Origin: an uncultured Clostridia bacterium
GTDB taxonomy: Bacteria; Bacillota; Clostridia; Lachnospirales; CAG-274
DNA length: 38,725 nucleotides
Assembly: GCA_947628755.1 (NCBI GenBank)
Contig: CANRBC010000021.1
Location: 1-38,725, forward strand
Direction of reading: 5' to 3'
The position numbers and the translations under genes are program-made. Of this stretch, positions 15,678 to 25,103 are shown piece after piece. The notes beneath the pieces are model-generated. The model did no database searches. It was not told the origin of the DNA and saw only the letters and a list, made by a program, of their open reading frames with translations. Position 1 is the stretch's first letter, and the number at the start of each line of letters is the position of its first letter.

Positions 15678-16217
15678 ATGTCACGTATAGGTAAATTACC
15701 TGTTGCTATTCCGGCTGGCGTTGAGGTTAAGCTCGAGGACGGCAACGTAATCACAGTTAAGGGACCTAAAGGCACTCTTACCCGTAAGCTCGTTGATGAG
15801 ATGACGGTAGAGGTAGGCGCAGCAGAGGTTACCGTAACAAGACCAAACGACTTAAAGAGAAATAAGCAGCTTCACGGTCTTACAAGAACTCTTATCCATA
15901 ACATGGTAGAGGGTGTAACAAACGGCTATTCAAAGCAGCTTGAAATAAACGGCGTAGGCTACAGAGCAGCAAAGTCAGGCAACAAGCTGACTCTTACTCT
16001 GGGTTATTCACATCCCGTTGAAATGACAGACCCCGAAGGTATAGAGACTAAGGTTGAGGGCAATAAAATAACCGTATCCGGTATCGACAAGGAAAAGGTT
16101 GGTCAGTTTGCCGCAGAGATAAGAACCAAGAGACCTCCTGAGCCTTATAAGGGCAAGGGTATCAAGTATACTACCGAACAGATAAGACGTAAGGTCGGCA
16201 AGACCGGTAAGAAATAA
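15678..16217 (+). CDS. rplF: 50S ribosomal protein L6
   Basis: 179 residues, duplicated alpha/beta domains, starting [12 protein letters not shown] and ending in the conserved [13 protein letters not shown] region plus basic tail. It lies near the factor-binding site. AAGGAGG precedes the ATG. Confidence 0.98.
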   Translation: MSRIGKLPVAIPAGVEVKLEDGNVITVKGPKGTLTRKLVDEMTVEVGAAEVTVTRPNDLKRNKQLHGLTRTLIHNMVEGVTNGYSKQLEINGVGYRAAKSGNKLTLTLGYSHPVEMTDPEGIETKVEGNKITVSGIDKEKVGQFAAEIRTKRPPEPYKGKGIKYTTEQIRRKVGKTGKK

Positions 16218-16235
16218 TAAAGGAGTGAATGTGCA

Positions 16236-16604
16236 ATGATTAGAAAGCCATCACGTGCTGCTGCAAGAATGAAGCGTCATTACAGACTGCGCAACAACAT
16301 TTCAGGCACGGCTGAAAGACCAAGATTGGCAGTATTCAGATCAAATATGCATATATATGCACAGATCATAGACGATACAGTAGGCAACACACTTTGCGCT
16401 GCATCTACAGTTGAAAAGGACATAAAGGCTAAGCTGGAAAAGACCAACGACGTAGAAGCTGCAAAGGCTGTAGGCGAGGCTGTAGCTAAGAAAGCAATAG
16501 AAAAGGGTATCACTACCGTGGTATTCGACAGAGGCGGATTTGTATATCATGGCAAGATACAGGCTTTAGCCGATGCTGCCAGAGAAGCAGGTCTTAAGTT
16601 CTAA
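16236..16604 (+). CDS. rplR: 50S ribosomal protein L18
   Basis: 122 residues; basic N-terminal arm, [18 protein letters not shown] core, and a C-terminal stretch [24 protein letters not shown] typical of the family. It binds 5S rRNA with L5. Confidence 0.98.
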   Translation: MIRKPSRAAARMKRHYRLRNNISGTAERPRLAVFRSNMHIYAQIIDDTVGNTLCAASTVEKDIKAKLEKTNDVEAAKAVGEAVAKKAIEKGITTVVFDRGGFVYHGKIQALADAAREAGLKF

Positions 16605-16619
16605 TTAGGAGGGAAAGAC

Positions 16620-17126
16620 GTGAGAAATAAAATCGATGCAAGTACCCTTGATTTAAAAGATAAGGTTGTAACTATCAAAAGAGTAACAAAGGTAGTTAAG
16701 GGTGGTCGTACCTTCCGTTTTGCAGCCTTAGTAGTTGTTGGCGATGAAAATGGTCACGTAGGCGTAGGCTTAGGCAAGGCTATGGAAATTCCCGACGCTA
16801 TCCGCAAGGGTAAGGAGGATGCAGCTAAGCATCTTGTATATGTAGAAAGAAATGAAAACGACAGTATTTACCACGAAATCCATGGTGAATTCGGCAGCTC
16901 AAGAGTTCTTCTTAAGCCTGCTCCAGAGGGTACAGGCGTTATTGCCGGCGGCCCTGCAAGAGCCGTAATAGAGCTGGCAGGTATCAAGAACATAAGGACT
17001 AAGTCCTTAGGCTCAAGAAACAAGAAGAACGTTGTTAATGCAACTCTTGAGGGTCTGGCTTCAGCTATGTCACCTGAAAAGGCTGCAAGACTTCGCGGTA
17101 AGACTGTAGAAGAGATAATGGGTTAA
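16620..17126 (+). CDS. rpsE: 30S ribosomal protein S5
   Basis: 168 residues. Start codon is GTG with GGAGGG before it. The double-stranded RNA-binding fold ([19 protein letters not shown]) and the [10 protein letters not shown] loop are present. It forms the mRNA entry tunnel with S3 and S4 and affects fidelity. Confidence 0.97.
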   Translation: MRNKIDASTLDLKDKVVTIKRVTKVVKGGRTFRFAALVVVGDENGHVGVGLGKAMEIPDAIRKGKEDAAKHLVYVERNENDSIYHEIHGEFGSSRVLLKPAPEGTGVIAGGPARAVIELAGIKNIRTKSLGSRNKKNVVNATLEGLASAMSPEKAARLRGKTVEEIMG

Positions 17127-17140
17127 GGGAGGATATTGAG

Positions 17141-17314
17141 ATGTTGAAAATTACTTTAGTAAAGTCTACAATAGGCGCTATCCCTAAGCACAAGAAGACA
17201 GTTCAGGCTCTTGGCTTAAGAAAACCCGGCAATGTTGTAGAGCAGCAGGACAATGCTGCTATCAGAGGTATGATAGACCAGGTCAGACATTTGGTCAAGG
17301 TAGAGGAAATCTAG
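17141..17314 (+). CDS. rpmD: 50S ribosomal protein L30
   Basis: 57 residues, a short gene between rpsE and rplO. Translation begins MLKITLVKSTIGAIPKHKKT and ends HLVKVEEI, matching L30 over its whole length. ATG preceded by GGGAGG; stop TAG 16 bases before rplO. Confidence 0.96.
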   Translation: MLKITLVKSTIGAIPKHKKTVQALGLRKPGNVVEQQDNAAIRGMIDQVRHLVKVEEI

Positions 17315-17330
17315 TAAGGAGGTGTTTTAA

Positions 17331-17774
17331 ATGTTATTAAGCGAATTAAGACCGGCAGAAGGTTCAAGATCCGATAAGTTCAGAACAGGCAGAGGTCATG
17401 GCTCAGGCAACGGCAAGACTGCAGGTAAGGGACACAAGGGTCAGAACGCTCGTTCAGGCGGCGGTGTAAGACCGGGCTTCGAGGGCGGTCAGATGCCTCT
17501 TTACAGAAGAATTCCCAAGAGAGGTTTCAAGTGCATTAATACTAAGGAAATTATTGCCATAAACATCAGCCTTTTAAATGACAGATTTGAAGACGGCGAC
17601 GTTGTAGACGCTAAGGCTCTTAAGGATAAGGGTATCGTAAGTCATGTTAAGGACGGTATCAAGGTTTTAGGCAATGGCGAAATTACTAAGAAGCTCACTG
17701 TTAAGGTAAACTATTTCAGCGCTTCAGCTAAGGAAAAGATTGAGGCGGCAGGCGGAAAAGCTGAGGTGATTTAA
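17331..17774 (+). CDS. rplO: 50S ribosomal protein L15
   Basis: 147 residues. The glycine- and basic-rich N-terminal arm ([19 protein letters not shown]) and [15 protein letters not shown] are diagnostic. It is a late 50S assembly protein. The stop codon directly abuts the secY start. Confidence 0.98.
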   Translation: MLLSELRPAEGSRSDKFRTGRGHGSGNGKTAGKGHKGQNARSGGGVRPGFEGGQMPLYRRIPKRGFKCINTKEIIAINISLLNDRFEDGDVVDAKALKDKGIVSHVKDGIKVLGNGEITKKLTVKVNYFSASAKEKIEAAGGKAEVI

Positions 17775-19034
17775 TTGTTCAGCGTATTAAGAAATGCATT
17801 TGCAGTTAAGGAAATCCGTATAAAAATATTTTATATGCTTTTGGTACTTTTCATAGTACGTATAGGCACACATCTTCCCGTACCGGGTATAGATATGAAC
17901 GCCCTTGCAAATACAGGTAACGCCAACACATTATATTCACTTATAACAGGCGGTAACTATGGTACGATTTTTGCTATGGGTATCGGACCTTATATCAACG
18001 CCTCCATCATTATGCAGCTGTTGACAGTTGCTATTCCCAAGCTGGAGGAAATAAGCAAGGACGGCGAGGAAGGCAGAAAGAAAATATCTCAGTATACAAG
18101 AATATCTGCTGTGCTTTTGTCTATATTACAGGGCTCAGGTCAGATATATACTATACACACTGCCTTCAATAATCCTAACTGGTTCGTGTATATCATAGGT
18201 CTTATTACAATGGTAACGGGTACTATTTTCATAATGTGGTTAGGTGAAAAGCTCACAGATGTAGGTATAGGCAACGGCGCTTCCTTCATCATCTTTGCCA
18301 ACATTCTTGAAAATCTGGACGACGGCATCAAGGCTCTTGCAGTTGAGGCGCAGGGTCGTTCCATGGGCTGGCTCGTGGTGCTTGTAATACTTGCAGTTTT
18401 AGTGCTTGCAATGGCTTTTGTTATATTTGTACAGGACGGCGAGAGAAGAATTCCCGTTCAGTATTCAAAGAAGCTGGTAGGCAACAGATATTTAGGCGGT
18501 CAGAGCTCATATATACCTATTAAGGTAAATATAGCAGGCGTTATGTCTATAATCTTTGCAATTTCACTTTTACAGTTCCCCCAGACTATCAATCAGCTTA
18601 TACAGAGCAATCTTCTGGGCAGAATAAGCAGATGGCTTTCATTTGACTACTTTATAAAGGGCTTCCTGCCATTCGGAACTATATTATATGTTATTCTTAT
18701 TTTCTGCTTCACATTCTTCTACACCTCATTTGCATTCAATCCTATTGAGGTTGCGGAGAATATGAAGAAAAACGGCGGCTTTATCCCAGGTATCAGACCG
18801 GGCAAGCCGACCTCCGATTATATTCAGACTATTGTTGACAGAGTTTCACTTATCGGTGCTATTGCTTACGCTCTTATAGCGCTTCTGCCAATAGTGCTTG
18901 AGTGGGTAACGGGCATGAATATGGGATTTGGAGGCACTACCCTCCTTATCGTATCAGGCGTTGCTCTTGAGCTTGTAAAGCAGCTCCAGACTCAGCTTAT
19001 CATGCGTCATTACAAGGGCTTCTTAAACGACTAA
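17775..19034 (+). CDS. secY: Preprotein translocase subunit SecY
   Basis: 419 residues with ten hydrophobic segments, the protein-conducting channel of the Sec translocon. Start is TTG directly after the rplO stop, with GAGGTG in the end of rplO, implying translational coupling. Landmarks are HLPVPGID near the N terminus, the cytosolic RRIPVQYSKK loop and FIPGIRPGKPT, the region that binds SecA or the ribosome. Intact length. Confidence 0.97.
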   Translation: MFSVLRNAFAVKEIRIKIFYMLLVLFIVRIGTHLPVPGIDMNALANTGNANTLYSLITGGNYGTIFAMGIGPYINASIIMQLLTVAIPKLEEISKDGEEGRKKISQYTRISAVLLSILQGSGQIYTIHTAFNNPNWFVYIIGLITMVTGTIFIMWLGEKLTDVGIGNGASFIIFANILENLDDGIKALAVEAQGRSMGWLVVLVILAVLVLAMAFVIFVQDGERRIPVQYSKKLVGNRYLGGQSSYIPIKVNIAGVMSIIFAISLLQFPQTINQLIQSNLLGRISRWLSFDYFIKGFLPFGTILYVILIFCFTFFYTSFAFNPIEVAENMKKNGGFIPGIRPGKPTSDYIQTIVDRVSLIGAIAYALIALLPIVLEWVTGMNMGFGGTTLLIVSGVALELVKQLQTQLIMRHYKGFLND

Positions 19035-19058
19035 GCTCTGTACTTTGATTTAGAAGGT

Positions 19059-19115
19059 TCAAAATATGTCTTGTCTGAAACGTATTTTCGTTTCAGACAA
19101 ATACGACATATTTGA
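19059..19115. other. Long hairpin between secY and adk
   Basis: TTGTCTGAAACG (19071-19082) pairs with CGTTTCAGACAA (19089-19100) around a 6-base loop. Outside a 4-base bulge, TCAAAATATGTC pairs with GACATATTTGA, giving over 20 pairs. No T run follows, and the adk ribosome binding site is just after it. It could stabilise the upstream mRNA or reduce read-through. Confidence 0.75.
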
Positions 19116-19130
19116 AAAGGGGGATTTATA

Positions 19131-19763
19131 ATGAAATTAGTGCTTATAGGCTGTCCGGGCGCAGGCAAGGGTACTCAGGCAAAAATGCTTTCAAAGAAAT
19201 TTGATATAGCTCACATTTCTACGGGCGACCTTCTGAGAGAGCAGATGAAAAGAGGTACCGAGCTTGGCAAAAAGGTCAGTGAAATAATGAATTCGGGCGG
19301 TCTTGTATCCGACGATATAGTTTCTGCTATGCTTGCGGAAAGGATAAAGGAGGACGACTGCAAAAAGGGATATATATTAGACGGTTATCCCAGAAACGTT
19401 GCTCAGGCACAGGGACTTGAGGCTATAACAGGACCTCTTGACAGGGTTATATGCTACGATGTGGCAGACGACGTTATAGTTGACAGAATGACAGGCAGAA
19501 GAAGCTGTCCCAAGTGCGGCAGAATGTACCACACAGCCTACAATCCGCCAAAGGTTGAAGGCAAGTGCGACGACTGCGGAGCAGAGCTTATACAGAGAAA
19601 GGACGACAACGAGGACACTGTTAAGAACAGATTAAAGGTCTACCATGAATCCACAGCTCCCGTAATCGACTATTACAGGGACAAGGGAATTCTCATGGTC
19701 GTAAACGGCGTCGGAGATATAAACGATATTTTCAACACCGTGGCTTCTGCTCTTGAGGTATAA
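19131..19763 (+). CDS. adk: Adenylate kinase, zinc-lid form
   Basis: 210 residues; interconverts AMP + ATP and 2 ADP in the cytoplasm. P-loop GCPGAGKGT at residues 7-15. The lid carries four zinc cysteines (C126, C129, C146, C149), as in many Gram-positive enzymes. The usual GFPR motif reads GYPRN. adk in the spc operon between secY and map is typical of Firmicutes. Confidence 0.97.
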   Translation: MKLVLIGCPGAGKGTQAKMLSKKFDIAHISTGDLLREQMKRGTELGKKVSEIMNSGGLVSDDIVSAMLAERIKEDDCKKGYILDGYPRNVAQAQGLEAITGPLDRVICYDVADDVIVDRMTGRRSCPKCGRMYHTAYNPPKVEGKCDDCGAELIQRKDDNEDTVKNRLKVYHESTAPVIDYYRDKGILMVVNGVGDINDIFNTVASALEV

Positions 19764-19767
19764 GCTC

Positions 19768-20517
19768 ATGTCTATTACAATTAAGAAGGATGTACATATA
19801 GCGGCGATGAGATTGGCAGGCAGAATAACCGGAGAGGTCCTTAACCTTATGGCAAAGGAAATTCGCCCGGGCATTTCAACTGCCGAGCTGGACAATATCG
19901 CCGAGGAATATATTAGGTCGAAAGGCGCTGTTCCTTCCTTTAAAGGACTATATGGCTATCCCGCCTCTATATGTGCTTCGGTGAACAATGAGATAATACA
20001 CGGCATACCCGACGGCAGAAGGCTTAAGGAGGGCGATATTATAAGCATTGACACAGGAGCTTATATAAACGGCTTTCACGGTGATGCGGCAAGGACCTTT
20101 GCGGTAGGTGAAATTTCACCGGAAAGACAAAGGCTCATAGATGTAACGCGGGAGAGCTTTTTCAGAGGTATAGAATATGCAAAAGAAGGTAATCATTTAT
20201 CTGAAATATCAGCTGCCATACAGGACTATGCCGAGAGCAGCGGTTTTTCGGTAGTTCGTGATTACGTTGGGCATGGCATCGGAAGAGAAATGCACGAGGA
20301 TCCGGAGGTCCCCAATTACAGGAGGGGAAGATTGGGTCCCAGACTCATAAAGGGTATGACAATAGCCGTAGAGCCTATGCTTACGGCAGGCAGCTTCAGA
20401 GTACGCACTCTCAAAAACGACTGGACTGTCGTAACAAGAGACGGAAGCGACTCAGCCCATTATGAAAATACGGTTCTCATTACTGATGGTGAGCCTGAGC
20501 TTTTTACACTGGTATAG
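19768..20517 (+). CDS. map: Type I methionine aminopeptidase
   Basis: 249 residues from the ATG at 19768; removes N-terminal methionine from new proteins. This start gives MSITIKKDVHIAAMRLAG, matching the family N terminus; an in-frame ATG 15 bases earlier overlaps adk and is less likely. Metal ligands are visible: aspartates in IDTGAYINGFHGDAART, histidine in GHGIGREMHEDP, glutamates in VEPML and HYENTVLI. Confidence 0.95.
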   Translation: MSITIKKDVHIAAMRLAGRITGEVLNLMAKEIRPGISTAELDNIAEEYIRSKGAVPSFKGLYGYPASICASVNNEIIHGIPDGRRLKEGDIISIDTGAYINGFHGDAARTFAVGEISPERQRLIDVTRESFFRGIEYAKEGNHLSEISAAIQDYAESSGFSVVRDYVGHGIGREMHEDPEVPNYRRGRLGPRLIKGMTIAVEPMLTAGSFRVRTLKNDWTVVTRDGSDSAHYENTVLITDGEPELFTLV

Positions 20518-20567
20518 GCAGGCTTTGGATAGAATTTTTTACTTCCGAGCCGCTTAAGGGCTGCGGG

Positions 20568-20837
20568 GTGAAGAATATGTATTCAAAGGGTCAGATAGTT
20601 TTCTCCAAAAAGGGACGGGACAAGGGACTGGCTTTTATAGTATATGACTGTGACAAAGACTATGTTTACCTTGTAAACGGCAAAGAGAGAAGACTGGAAA
20701 AACCGAAGAAAAAGAAAATAATACACATACAGCCTACCAATATGCTCGACGAGGACATAAAGGATAAGCTGGAAAAGGGGTCAATATTAGACGCCCATAT
20801 AAGAAAAGCTCTGGCAAGATATAACGGCGATATGTAA
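20568..20837 (+). CDS. KOW-domain RNA-binding protein (L14e/L27e-like)
   Basis: About 89 residues, or 86 if translation starts at ATG 20577 and not GTG 20568; GGGGTG would then serve as ribosome binding site for the ATG. The N terminus (YSKGQIVFSKKGRDKGLAFIVYD) is a KOW motif as in L14e/L27e-type proteins, followed by a basic lysine-rich stretch. It lies between map and infA, the usual place in Firmicutes. Presumed translation-related RNA binder; exact role unknown. Confidence 0.85.
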   Translation: MKNMYSKGQIVFSKKGRDKGLAFIVYDCDKDYVYLVNGKERRLEKPKKKKIIHIQPTNMLDEDIKDKLEKGSILDAHIRKALARYNGDM

Positions 20838-20861
20838 CAGATTTGAAGGAGGTAGAGAGCC

Positions 20862-21080
20862 TTGGCAAAGGACGATGTAATTGAAGTAGAAGGCACTGTC
20901 CTTGATAAACTTCCCAACGCTATGTTTCAGGTTGAACTGGACAATGGACATAAGATTATTGCTCATATCTCAGGTAAGCTCAGAAAGAACTTTATAAGGA
21001 TAATACCGGGGGACAGAGTAAAGCTGGAAATGTCACCCTACGACCTTACAAAGGGCAGAATTACCTGGAGAGGCAAATGA
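20862..21080 (+). CDS. infA: Translation initiation factor IF-1
   Basis: 72 residues, exact family length, one S1-like OB fold ([19 protein letters not shown]...). Start codon is TTG behind GAAGGAGG; rare starts are common for infA. It occupies the A site during initiation. Confidence 0.97.
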   Translation: MAKDDVIEVEGTVLDKLPNAMFQVELDNGHKIIAHISGKLRKNFIRIIPGDRVKLEMSPYDLTKGRITWRGK

Positions 21081-21096
21081 GAAAGGAGAATGAACA

Positions 21097-21210
21097 ATGA
21101 AGGTAAGACCATCTGTTAAACCCATGTGCGAAAAGTGCAGAGTAATAAAGAGAAAGGGCGCAGTAAGAATTATTTGCGAAAATCCCAAGCATAAGCAAAG
21201 ACAGGGCTAA
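21097..21210 (+). CDS. rpmJ: 50S ribosomal protein L36, zinc type
   Basis: 37 residues, [14 protein letters not shown] at the start and KHKQRQG at the end. Zinc ligands are C11, C14, C27 and H32. AAAGGAG precedes the ATG. Last gene of the S10-spc operon. Confidence 0.96.
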   Translation: MKVRPSVKPMCEKCRVIKRKGAVRIICENPKHKQRQG

Positions 21211-21230
21211 TCTCTTTATGGTATATATGT

Positions 21231-21262
21231 AAAAAGACAAGGTTCACAGCCTTGTCTTTTTG
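21231..21262. terminator. Terminator after rpmJ
   Basis: Stem AAAAAGACAAGG/CCTTGTCTTTTT with a 7-base loop; the A and T runs make it effective in either direction. It closes the S10-spc operon and separates it from the alpha operon, which has its own promoter. Confidence 0.9.
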
Positions 21263-21416
21263 CGCCATTGACATAATTCGGGATATGGGGCATATTTTGA
21301 GGGCAGCGCTGTATATAAACATAATAAAATACGACGACCTTTTGTCGAAGCCTGTACTATTCCCGAAATTTTGAATAAATTATTAAATTGTTCACAAAAA
21401 GTTTACAATAAAATTA
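21263..21416. other. Spacer between the S10-spc and alpha operons
   Basis: No gene, ribosome binding site or strong inverted repeat seen. It is A/T-rich in its last third, which could act as an UP element for the promoter at 21417. Confidence 0.5.
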
Positions 21417-21445
21417 TTGCTTAATAATGAATATTATGGTATACT
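21417..21445 (+). promoter_or_regulatory. Promoter of the alpha operon
   Basis: TTGCTT (21417-21422), 17-bp spacer, TATACT (21440-21445), preceded by A/T-rich sequence. Predicted start near 21452, leaving about 170 bases of leader before rpsM. Confidence 0.75.
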
Positions 21446-21451
21446 TTATTC

Positions 21452-21625
21452 TTGGTAGCTTCTCGTTTAAACATAATTTTTTATGGTTTTAGAGGGTCAA
21501 ATGCCCTTGCAGGCCTTAGTACCGTTCCGGGACGCGGCTGCCTCGGAATACGCATTTTAATTGTTTAGAACGAAAAATACCGAGCAAAACTGATAAAATA
21601 CTATTTAAGTGAAAGAGGTGCAATT
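21452..21625 (+). promoter_or_regulatory. Leader of the alpha operon mRNA
   Basis: Untranslated leader of about 170 bases with no ORF of its own. AGGG/CCCT folds around TCAAATG near 21493, and a GC-rich segment near 21523-21550 stands out from A/T-rich flanks. S4 binds leaders of its own operon in E. coli and B. subtilis; rpsD is the third gene here, so S4 autoregulation is plausible but not shown. Confidence 0.45.
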
Positions 21626-21994
21626 ATGGCTCGTATCGCAGGTGTAGATTTACCCAGAGAAAAGCGAATTGAAATTGGTCTTACTTATGTATACGGTATA
21701 GGCAGATCCAGCTCTCAGAGAATATTGGCTGAGGCAGGCGTTAATCCCGATACAAGAGTAAGAGATCTTACAGACGACGAGGTAGCAAAGATAAGAGATA
21801 TTATTGCTGAATCTCAGACTGTTGAAGGTGATTTAAGAAGACAAACCGCTCTTAACATCAAGCGTCTTGTGGAAATAGGATGTTACAGAGGTATTCGTCA
21901 CAGAAAGGGTCTTCCCGTAAGAGGACAGAAGACCAAGACCAATGCCAGAACAAGAAAAGGTCCAAGAAGAACTGTTGCGAATAAGAAGAAATAA
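21626..21994 (+). CDS. rpsM: 30S ribosomal protein S13
   Basis: 122 residues; [19 protein letters not shown] start and the basic [16 protein letters not shown] tail. It contacts tRNAs and bridges to the 50S subunit. Ribosome binding site is GAAAGAGG, weaker than its neighbours. First gene of the alpha operon. Confidence 0.98.
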   Translation: MARIAGVDLPREKRIEIGLTYVYGIGRSSSQRILAEAGVNPDTRVRDLTDDEVAKIRDIIAESQTVEGDLRRQTALNIKRLVEIGCYRGIRHRKGLPVRGQKTKTNARTRKGPRRTVANKKK

Positions 21995-22026
21995 TCAATT
22001 TGTGTTGATTTAAGGAGGTTAATTAA

Positions 22027-22428
22027 ATGGCTAAGAAGACAGTTAAGAAAGCCGGAGGCCGCAGACGTCGCGACAGGAGAGTTGTAGAACGTGGTCAGGC
22101 TCATATTCAGTCAAGTTTTAATAATACTATCGTAACTATTACTGATGCTGCAGGCAATGCTCTTTCATGGGCAAGCGCAGGCGAATTAGGCTTCAGAGGT
22201 TCTAAGAAGTCTACTCCTTACGCTGCTCAGATGGCAGCCGAGAAGGCAGCAGGCGCAGCTAAGGATTACGGCTTAAAGACCGTAGAGGTATTTGTAAAGG
22301 GTCCGGGAAGCGGCAGAGAGGCTGCTATCAGAGCTTTACAGGCAGCAGGTCTTGACGTAACTATGATAAAGGATGTTACTCCCGTTCCTCACAACGGCTG
22401 CAGACCGCCTAAGAGAAGAAGAGTTTAA
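22027..22428 (+). CDS. rpsK: 30S ribosomal protein S11
   Basis: 133 residues; a basic N-terminal tail, [21 protein letters not shown] core and the conserved [13 protein letters not shown] end. It forms the 30S platform. AAGGAGG precedes the ATG. Confidence 0.98.
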   Translation: MAKKTVKKAGGRRRRDRRVVERGQAHIQSSFNNTIVTITDAAGNALSWASAGELGFRGSKKSTPYAAQMAAEKAAGAAKDYGLKTVEVFVKGPGSGREAAIRALQAAGLDVTMIKDVTPVPHNGCRPPKRRRV

Positions 22429-22475
22429 TTATTATTTGACTATTTGTTTGATTATATAAATGGAGGTACTATTTA

Positions 22476-23066
22476 ATGGCTAGAGAGATTGGTCCTATCA
22501 TTAAAAGATGTAGATACTTAGGCATTGAGCCAAGCGTTCTCGGTTCATCAAAGAAGATGGGCAGACGTAAGAGAAATATGCGTAAGTTAAGTGAATACGG
22601 TGTTCAGTTAAAGGAAAAGCAGAAGGTAAAGTTTATTTACGGCGTTCTTGAGAAGCAGTTCAGAAACTTATACGAGAGAGCCGACAAGATGCCAGGCATC
22701 ACAGGTGAAAACTTACTTATGCTCCTTGAGTTAAGACTTGACAGCGTTGTATACAGATTAGGCTATGGCCGTACAAGAAAGGAAGCAAGACAGGTCGTAA
22801 GACATAATCTTGTAAGAGTAAACGGCAAGAAGGCTAATATTCCTTCTATTACATTAAAGGTCGGAGATGTTATTGAAATCAAGGAATCCAAGAAGGATCT
22901 CCAGAGATTCAAGGATATTCTCGAGGTTACTTCTACCCGTATCGTTCCCGAATGGTTATCTGCTGACCATGACAGTCTCAAGGGCAGCATAAATGCTCTG
23001 CCTCAGAGAGAGCAGCTGGATTTACCTGTAAACGAAACACTTATTGTCGAGTTGTATTCTAAGTAA
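22476..23066 (+). CDS. rpsD: 30S ribosomal protein S4
   Basis: 196 residues, the short zinc-free form: no CxxC pair in the N-terminal domain. An S4-type RNA-binding domain follows (RLDSVVYRLGYGRTRKEARQ). S4 is a primary 16S binder and, in other bacteria, a translational repressor of its operon. Located between rpsK and rpoA. Confidence 0.97.
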   Translation: MAREIGPIIKRCRYLGIEPSVLGSSKKMGRRKRNMRKLSEYGVQLKEKQKVKFIYGVLEKQFRNLYERADKMPGITGENLLMLLELRLDSVVYRLGYGRTRKEARQVVRHNLVRVNGKKANIPSITLKVGDVIEIKESKKDLQRFKDILEVTSTRIVPEWLSADHDSLKGSINALPQREQLDLPVNETLIVELYSK

Positions 23067-23127
23067 TACATTCATTTTTATAGACATTGCGGTAAATATT
23101 TTTATAACCATGAGGAGGTTGGGTTGA

Positions 23128-24081
23128 GTGTTTGAGTTTGAAAAACCTCGTATAGAAATTACTGAAAAAAACGATAAGTATGGTTGCTTTGTTGTTGAGC
23201 CTTTGGAAAGAGGCTACGGCACTACACTTGGTAACTCATTGAGAAGAATTCTTCTTTCCTCACTTCCGGGCGCTGCTGTAAGTAATGTCAAAATTGACGG
23301 TGTGCTTCATGAGTTCACTACCATTCCCGGCGTTAAGGAGGATGTTACGGACATTATTCTTAATCTTAAGAATCTTGCCATCAAGGTGAATAATGACAGC
23401 ACAGAGCCTAAAATTGCATATATTGACGCTTCCGGCGATTGTGAGGTAAAGGCAAGCGATATAAGGATAGATTCAGATATTGAGATACTTAATCCCGATT
23501 TGCACATTGCTACCTTAAGCGGCGGAGCTGACAGCAAGCTGTTTATGGAAATCACTATCACCAAGGGTCGTGGCTATGTAGAGGCTGCTAAGAACAAGAG
23601 AGCTGACCAACCCCTTCGCATGATCCCTGTTGACTCACTTTATACTCCCGTAAGACGAGTAAACTTTAAAGTTGAGGATACAAGAGTAGGTCAGATAACA
23701 GATTATGACAAGCTCACCTTTGAGGTATGGACAGACGGTACTATATCTCCCGACGACGCTGTGAGCTTAGGCGCTAAGATACTTAACGAGCATCTTAATC
23801 TGTTTGTAGATTTGTCTGACAGTGCCAGAAATGCTGAAATTCTTGTAGAGAAGGAAGTCGGAACAAAGGAAAAGGTTCTCGAGCAGACTATCGAGGAGCT
23901 GGATCTTACTGTTCGTTCCTACAACTGCTTAAAGAGAGCAGGTATCCATACTGTTGAGGATCTTACAAGAAAGACAGAGGACGATATGATGAAGGTACGT
24001 AACCTCGGACGTAAGTCCCTTGAGGAAGTACTTAATAAGCTGACTGAGCTTGGTTTGAGCTTAAGTCCCAATGAGGATTAA
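23128..24081 (+). CDS. rpoA: RNA polymerase subunit alpha
   Basis: 317 residues. Start codon is GTG behind GAGGAGG. The N-terminal dimerisation domain ([20 protein letters not shown]) covers roughly residues 1-230; the C-terminal DNA-binding domain with two helix-hairpin-helix turns ([14 protein letters not shown] ... [12 protein letters not shown]) covers 250-310. Complete. Confidence 0.98.
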   Translation: MFEFEKPRIEITEKNDKYGCFVVEPLERGYGTTLGNSLRRILLSSLPGAAVSNVKIDGVLHEFTTIPGVKEDVTDIILNLKNLAIKVNNDSTEPKIAYIDASGDCEVKASDIRIDSDIEILNPDLHIATLSGGADSKLFMEITITKGRGYVEAAKNKRADQPLRMIPVDSLYTPVRRVNFKVEDTRVGQITDYDKLTFEVWTDGTISPDDAVSLGAKILNEHLNLFVDLSDSARNAEILVEKEVGTKEKVLEQTIEELDLTVRSYNCLKRAGIHTVEDLTRKTEDDMMKVRNLGRKSLEEVLNKLTELGLSLSPNED

Positions 24082-24135
24082 GGGACAAGTTCCCCTTTAT
24101 CCAGTTACTGTTGATATTTTAAAGGAGGATTAGCA

Positions 24136-24612
24136 ATGGCTGCATATAGAAAGCTGGGTCGCACTTCAAGCCAGAGAAAGGCTCTGTTGCGCAACCAGGT
24201 AACTAATTTATTATACCATGGCAAGATTAAGACTACCGAAGCTAAGGCTAAGGAAATAAGAAGTATTGCTGAGAAGCTCATCACTACGGCAATAAAGGAA
24301 AAGGATAACTTCGAGGAGGTAAAGGTTACCTCCAAGAAGGGCGGCGAGACTATTGAAAAGACTATCAAGAAAGACTCTCCCAGCAGACTGAATGCAAGAA
24401 GAAAAATATTAAGCGTTCTTTATCCCGTAGTTGAAGTTCCTGCAGACGGCAAGAAGAAGAGAGCCAATACTACTGTTGTAAATATGGCGAATAAGCTGTT
24501 TGAGGAAATAGCTCCCAAGTATGCCGACAGAAACGGCGGATATACAAGAATAATAAAGGTCGGAAACAGACGTGGCGACGGCGCTATGGAAGTTATTATC
24601 GAGCTTGTATAA
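24136..24612 (+). CDS. rplQ: 50S ribosomal protein L17 with internal insertion
   Basis: 158 residues against about 115-130 for many L17 proteins. The family core is at both ends ([37 protein letters not shown]). The extra residues, roughly 60-105, are lysine-rich ([18 protein letters not shown] and following). Last gene of the alpha operon; the ecf transporter genes, truA, rplM and rpsI that often follow are absent. Confidence 0.96.
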   Translation: MAAYRKLGRTSSQRKALLRNQVTNLLYHGKIKTTEAKAKEIRSIAEKLITTAIKEKDNFEEVKVTSKKGGETIEKTIKKDSPSRLNARRKILSVLYPVVEVPADGKKKRANTTVVNMANKLFEEIAPKYADRNGGYTRIIKVGNRRGDGAMEVIIELV

Positions 24613-24627
24613 TCAATATTTAATATG

Positions 24628-24655
24628 AGAGTGCTGCTGTGCAGCACTCTTTTTA
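24628..24655 (+). terminator. Terminator of the alpha operon
   Basis: AGAGTGCTGC/GCAGCACTCT, a 10-bp perfect stem with loop TGT, followed by TTTT. Positioned 16 bases after the rplQ stop. Confidence 0.92.
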
Positions 24656-24723
24656 TGTGTATGTATATAATATATCTGTTATTTCAGATAAGAGTGTTTT
24701 TTGAAGAAAGGGTTGCTGTGGTA

Positions 24724-25025
24724 AATTTTTGTTTGTATGAGTAGAATCGACCCTTCCGCCCGCCCAACACAATGTTGTTTATGTCCAAATGAAATGATTG
24801 GGCGGGCACCTCCCCTTCTCTGAAGGGGAGGCTTTCGTATAGATACCGCTCATTTTATAATTTAGTTGGAAATGTCAGCTTTACAACATTATTAGAGTAT
24901 TTGAGGATTATCAACCTAAGGCGTCCCTTCAGAGAAGGGAAGCTGTCAGCGCAGTCAAAGACTCTGAAACAATAAGACTTTGAACTGCGCTGACTGAAGG
25001 GTCGATACTCACCTAAACAAAAATT
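24724..25025. mobile_element. MITE-like palindromic element, copy 1
   Basis: About 300 bp with no ORF. The ends are inverted repeats: AATTTTTGTTT, then TGAGTA, then TCGACCCTTC at the left (24724 on), and their reverse complement at the right (ending 25025). Inside are GCCCGCCCA/TGGGCGGGC near 24758-24804, CTCCCCTTC-TCT-GAAGGGGAG, and GTCAGCGCAGT/ACTGCGCTGAC at 24946-24994. No transposase and no clear target duplication was seen. The TCGACCCTTC end and the CGCAGTTCAA block recur at 38083-38107, which shows a dispersed family. Confidence 0.8.
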
Positions 25026-25042
25026 CATCCCCAAACAAAATT

Positions 25043-25092
25043 AAGCTGTCCCATTACGACCTATTTGTCAATAAGTCATAACGTGACAGCTT
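25043..25092 (-). terminator. Probable terminator of the hydratase gene
   Basis: AAGCTGTC (25043-25050) pairs with GACAGCTT (25085-25092), with an imperfect inner stem TTACGAC/GTCATAA. On the minus strand the tail is TTAATTTTGTTT. It lies just after the hydratase stop, between the gene and the MITE-like element. Confidence 0.6.
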
Positions 25093-25103
25093 CTTTTAGA
25101 ATA

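Noticed and set aside
24751..25005. Insertion sequence with its own transposase
   Set aside because: The element is only about 300 bp and holds no frame of transposase size; it is better called MITE-like.
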